Part shown: piece by piece, positions 13,042-14,258 of the stretch
Numbering within the stretch: the first letter of the stretch is position 1
Layout: each line of letters opens with the position of its first letter
Assembly: GCF_937976265.1 (NCBI RefSeq)
Contig: NZ_CALJRX010000173.1
Location: 1 to 14,258, forward strand
Origin: an uncultured Haemophilus sp.
GTDB taxonomy: Bacteria > Pseudomonadota > Gammaproteobacteria > Enterobacterales > Pasteurellaceae
DNA: 14,258 nt
Direction: 5' to 3'
Program-made: the position numbers and the translations under genes
The notes under the pieces: generated by a model
Told to the model about the DNA's origin: nothing
What the model saw: only the letters and a program-made list of their open reading frames with translations
Database searches by the model: none

Positions 13042-13626
13042 ATGGCTAATATTCTCTTTTTAGATAATTTTGATTCATTCACTTATAACTTAGTGGATCA
13101 ATTCCGTGTGCTTGGGCATAACGTAAAAATTTATCGTAATGACACCAATTTAGAACAAGTGGTACAAGAAGCATTAAATACACCGGATACGATTCTTGCG
13201 CTCTCACCGGGACCAGGTACTCCGGCTGAAGCAGGTATCTTACTCCCACTTATTGAACGTTTAAAAAATGATGTGCCAATTATCGGTATTTGCTTAGGCC
13301 ATCAAGCGCTTATTCAAGCCTTTGGTGGAGAGGTTGTACATGCAGGCGAAGTATTACATGGTAAAGTATCGCGCATTCAACATGATAACCAAGCCATGTT
13401 TAAAGATATTGCCAACCCAATGCCTGTGGCGCGTTATCACTCTTTAATGGGTAAAAATCTGCCTGACGAATTTATTGTCAATGCCGATTACAATGGTATT
13501 GTGATGGCAATTCGTCATAAAACCTTGCCAATTTGTGCTTTCCAATTCCATCCAGAAAGCATTCTTACCGTGCAAGGTTCGAAATTATTACAACAATCTG
13601 TGGAATGGTTATTAAACAGAGATTAA
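13042..13626 (+). CDS. trpG: Anthranilate synthase component II (glutamine amidotransferase)
   Basis: TrpG hydrolyses glutamine and passes ammonia to TrpE. The 194 residues form a class I glutamine amidotransferase. The oxyanion region is LSPGPGTP (54-61), the nucleophile is Cys84 in GICLGHQA, and His170 and Glu172 in FHPES complete the triad. It is a stand-alone domain, whereas E. coli fuses it to TrpD. PabA is a close paralogue of the same length, but the position directly after trpE and before trpD makes the trp role clear. AAGGACG (13028-13034) precedes the ATG, and the gene ends nine bases before the next start. Confidence 0.95.
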   Translation: MANILFLDNFDSFTYNLVDQFRVLGHNVKIYRNDTNLEQVVQEALNTPDTILALSPGPGTPAEAGILLPLIERLKNDVPIIGICLGHQALIQAFGGEVVHAGEVLHGKVSRIQHDNQAMFKDIANPMPVARYHSLMGKNLPDEFIVNADYNGIVMAIRHKTLPICAFQFHPESILTVQGSKLLQQSVEWLLNRD

Positions 13627-13635
13627 GGAAGAAAA

Positions 13636-14022
13636 ATGATTACCGTATATGGATTAAAAGAAGTGCTTGCACCTCGTCGTCAAGATATTGCTGAAGTAAT
13701 TTATAACTGTTTAAACCTGGGTTTAGACATTCCTCGTGGCAAGCATGCCATTCGTTTTTTATGTTTAGATAAAGAAGATTTTCTTTATCCTATCGATCGT
13801 AACGATGATTACACCGTTATTGAAATTAACCTTATGCAAGGTCGTATGGAAGGTACGAAAAAACGTTTAATCAAAATGCTCTTCAGCGAACTGGAATACA
13901 AAATTGGGATTAAATCTCACAACGTTGAAATTACGATTAAAGAACAACCAGCGCATTGTTGGGGCTTCCGTGGTATGACTGGCGATGAAGCACGCGATTT
14001 AGATTACGATATTTACGTATAA
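13636..14022 (+). CDS. Tautomerase-superfamily-like protein of unknown function
   Basis: This 128-residue protein resembles the HI1388.1-type protein found in the trp cluster of H. influenzae, and the Tautomerase_2 group (Pfam PF14552) of the 4-oxalocrotonate tautomerase/MIF superfamily. The similarity rests on DDYTVIEINLMQGRMEGTKK (57-76), followed by the helix LIKMLFSELEYKIGI, and the closing HNVEITIKEQPAHCWGFRGM. This superfamily normally uses an N-terminal proline exposed after Met removal; here residue 2 is Ile (MITVYG), so the classical catalytic base is absent. AAGGAAG (13626-13632) precedes the ATG. It is nine bases after trpG and eleven before trpD, hence cotranscribed with trp genes. 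Its function is unknown; family membership is likely rather than certain. Confidence 0.75.
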   Translation: MITVYGLKEVLAPRRQDIAEVIYNCLNLGLDIPRGKHAIRFLCLDKEDFLYPIDRNDDYTVIEINLMQGRMEGTKKRLIKMLFSELEYKIGIKSHNVEITIKEQPAHCWGFRGMTGDEARDLDYDIYV

Positions 14023-14033
14023 GGGACGAGATT

Positions 14034-14258
14034 ATGCAAACGGCTCAATTATTAGAACAACTTTACAACGGAAAAACACTTAATAAAGAAGAAAGTGCGG
14101 TCATTTTTAATGCCATTATGCAAGGCGAACTGAATAACGAACAAATCGCTGCCATGCTGATTGCGTTAAAAGTACGTGGCGCCACTATCGATGAATTAAG
14201 TGGTGCGGTATCGGCGTCTTTGCAAAATGCCAAATCATTCCCTCGTCCTGGCTACAGA
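14034..14258 (+). CDS. trpD: Anthranilate phosphoribosyltransferase, N-terminal part
   Basis: TrpD transfers phosphoribosyl from PRPP to anthranilate, the second step of tryptophan synthesis. The 75 residues visible (of roughly 330 expected) run to the right edge of the window. They begin MQTAQLLEQLYNGKTLNKEE, the helical N-terminal domain of the nucleoside phosphorylase-like/TrpD fold, continuing with IMQGELNNEQIAAMLIALKVRGAT. The catalytic glycine-rich PRPP loop lies beyond the window. AAGGGACGAG (14020-14030) precedes the ATG. It is a separate gene from trpG. The truncation is due to the window end, not a mutation. Confidence 0.93.
   Translation, partial: MQTAQLLEQLYNGKTLNKEESAVIFNAIMQGELNNEQIAAMLIALKVRGATIDELSGAVSASLQNAKSFPRPGYR
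14093..14101 (+). repeat. DNA uptake sequence inside trpD
   Basis: Exact AAGTGCGGT followed by CATTTTT, encoding SAVIF in the N-terminal helical domain of TrpD. Confidence 0.9.

Overview
The window looks like an ordinary chromosomal stretch of a Pasteurellaceae bacterium, most likely a Haemophilus close to H. influenzae / H. parainfluenzae. The 9-base Haemophilus-type DNA uptake sequence AAGTGCGGT (or its complement) occurs 12 times exactly in 14.3 kb, the genes are AT-rich, and the proteins resemble H. influenzae and E. coli orthologues throughout. The species call is inference. No phage, CRISPR array, tRNA, rRNA or intact mobile element is visible.

Layout: (1) 72-1016, a YvcK/YbhK-type protein (+), closed by a bidirectional terminator built from two inverted uptake sequences; (2) thiI (-, tRNA 4-thiouridine), divergent from the isoprenoid cluster xseB-ispA-dxs (+, 2670-5732), with facing promoters between them and a terminator hairpin between ispA and dxs; (3) 5733-5976, a non-coding gap holding a strong terminator and a possible small RNA; (4) on the minus strand, thrS (10434-8503), a YeaD-type hexose-6-phosphate epimerase (8297-7479), then infC-rpmI-rplT (7337-5977); (5) azoR (+), divergent from thrS; (6) a TrpR-type operator followed by trpE-trpG-(tautomerase-like gene)-trpD (+), with trpD running off the right edge.

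The genes are housekeeping; the regulation is the interesting part. The thrS leader carries a tRNA-Thr anticodon-arm mimic with loop UUCGUAU, preceded by a hairpin made of uptake sequences, in the place where E. coli has its second ThrRS-binding domain. infC begins with AUU, the codon through which IF3 controls itself in E. coli. The infC-rpmI spacer can form mutually exclusive pairings expected of an L20-type control site. The trp promoter overlaps a TrpR operator but leaves no room for a leader-peptide attenuator.

Downstream of thrS, what looks like a solo end of an IS3-family element sits inside the loop of an inverted uptake-sequence terminator. No wholly new multi-gene system was found. 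The best leads are the thrS leader, the IS-in-terminator scar, the possible sRNA at about 5826-5916, and the tautomerase-fold protein without Pro1 inside the trp operon.
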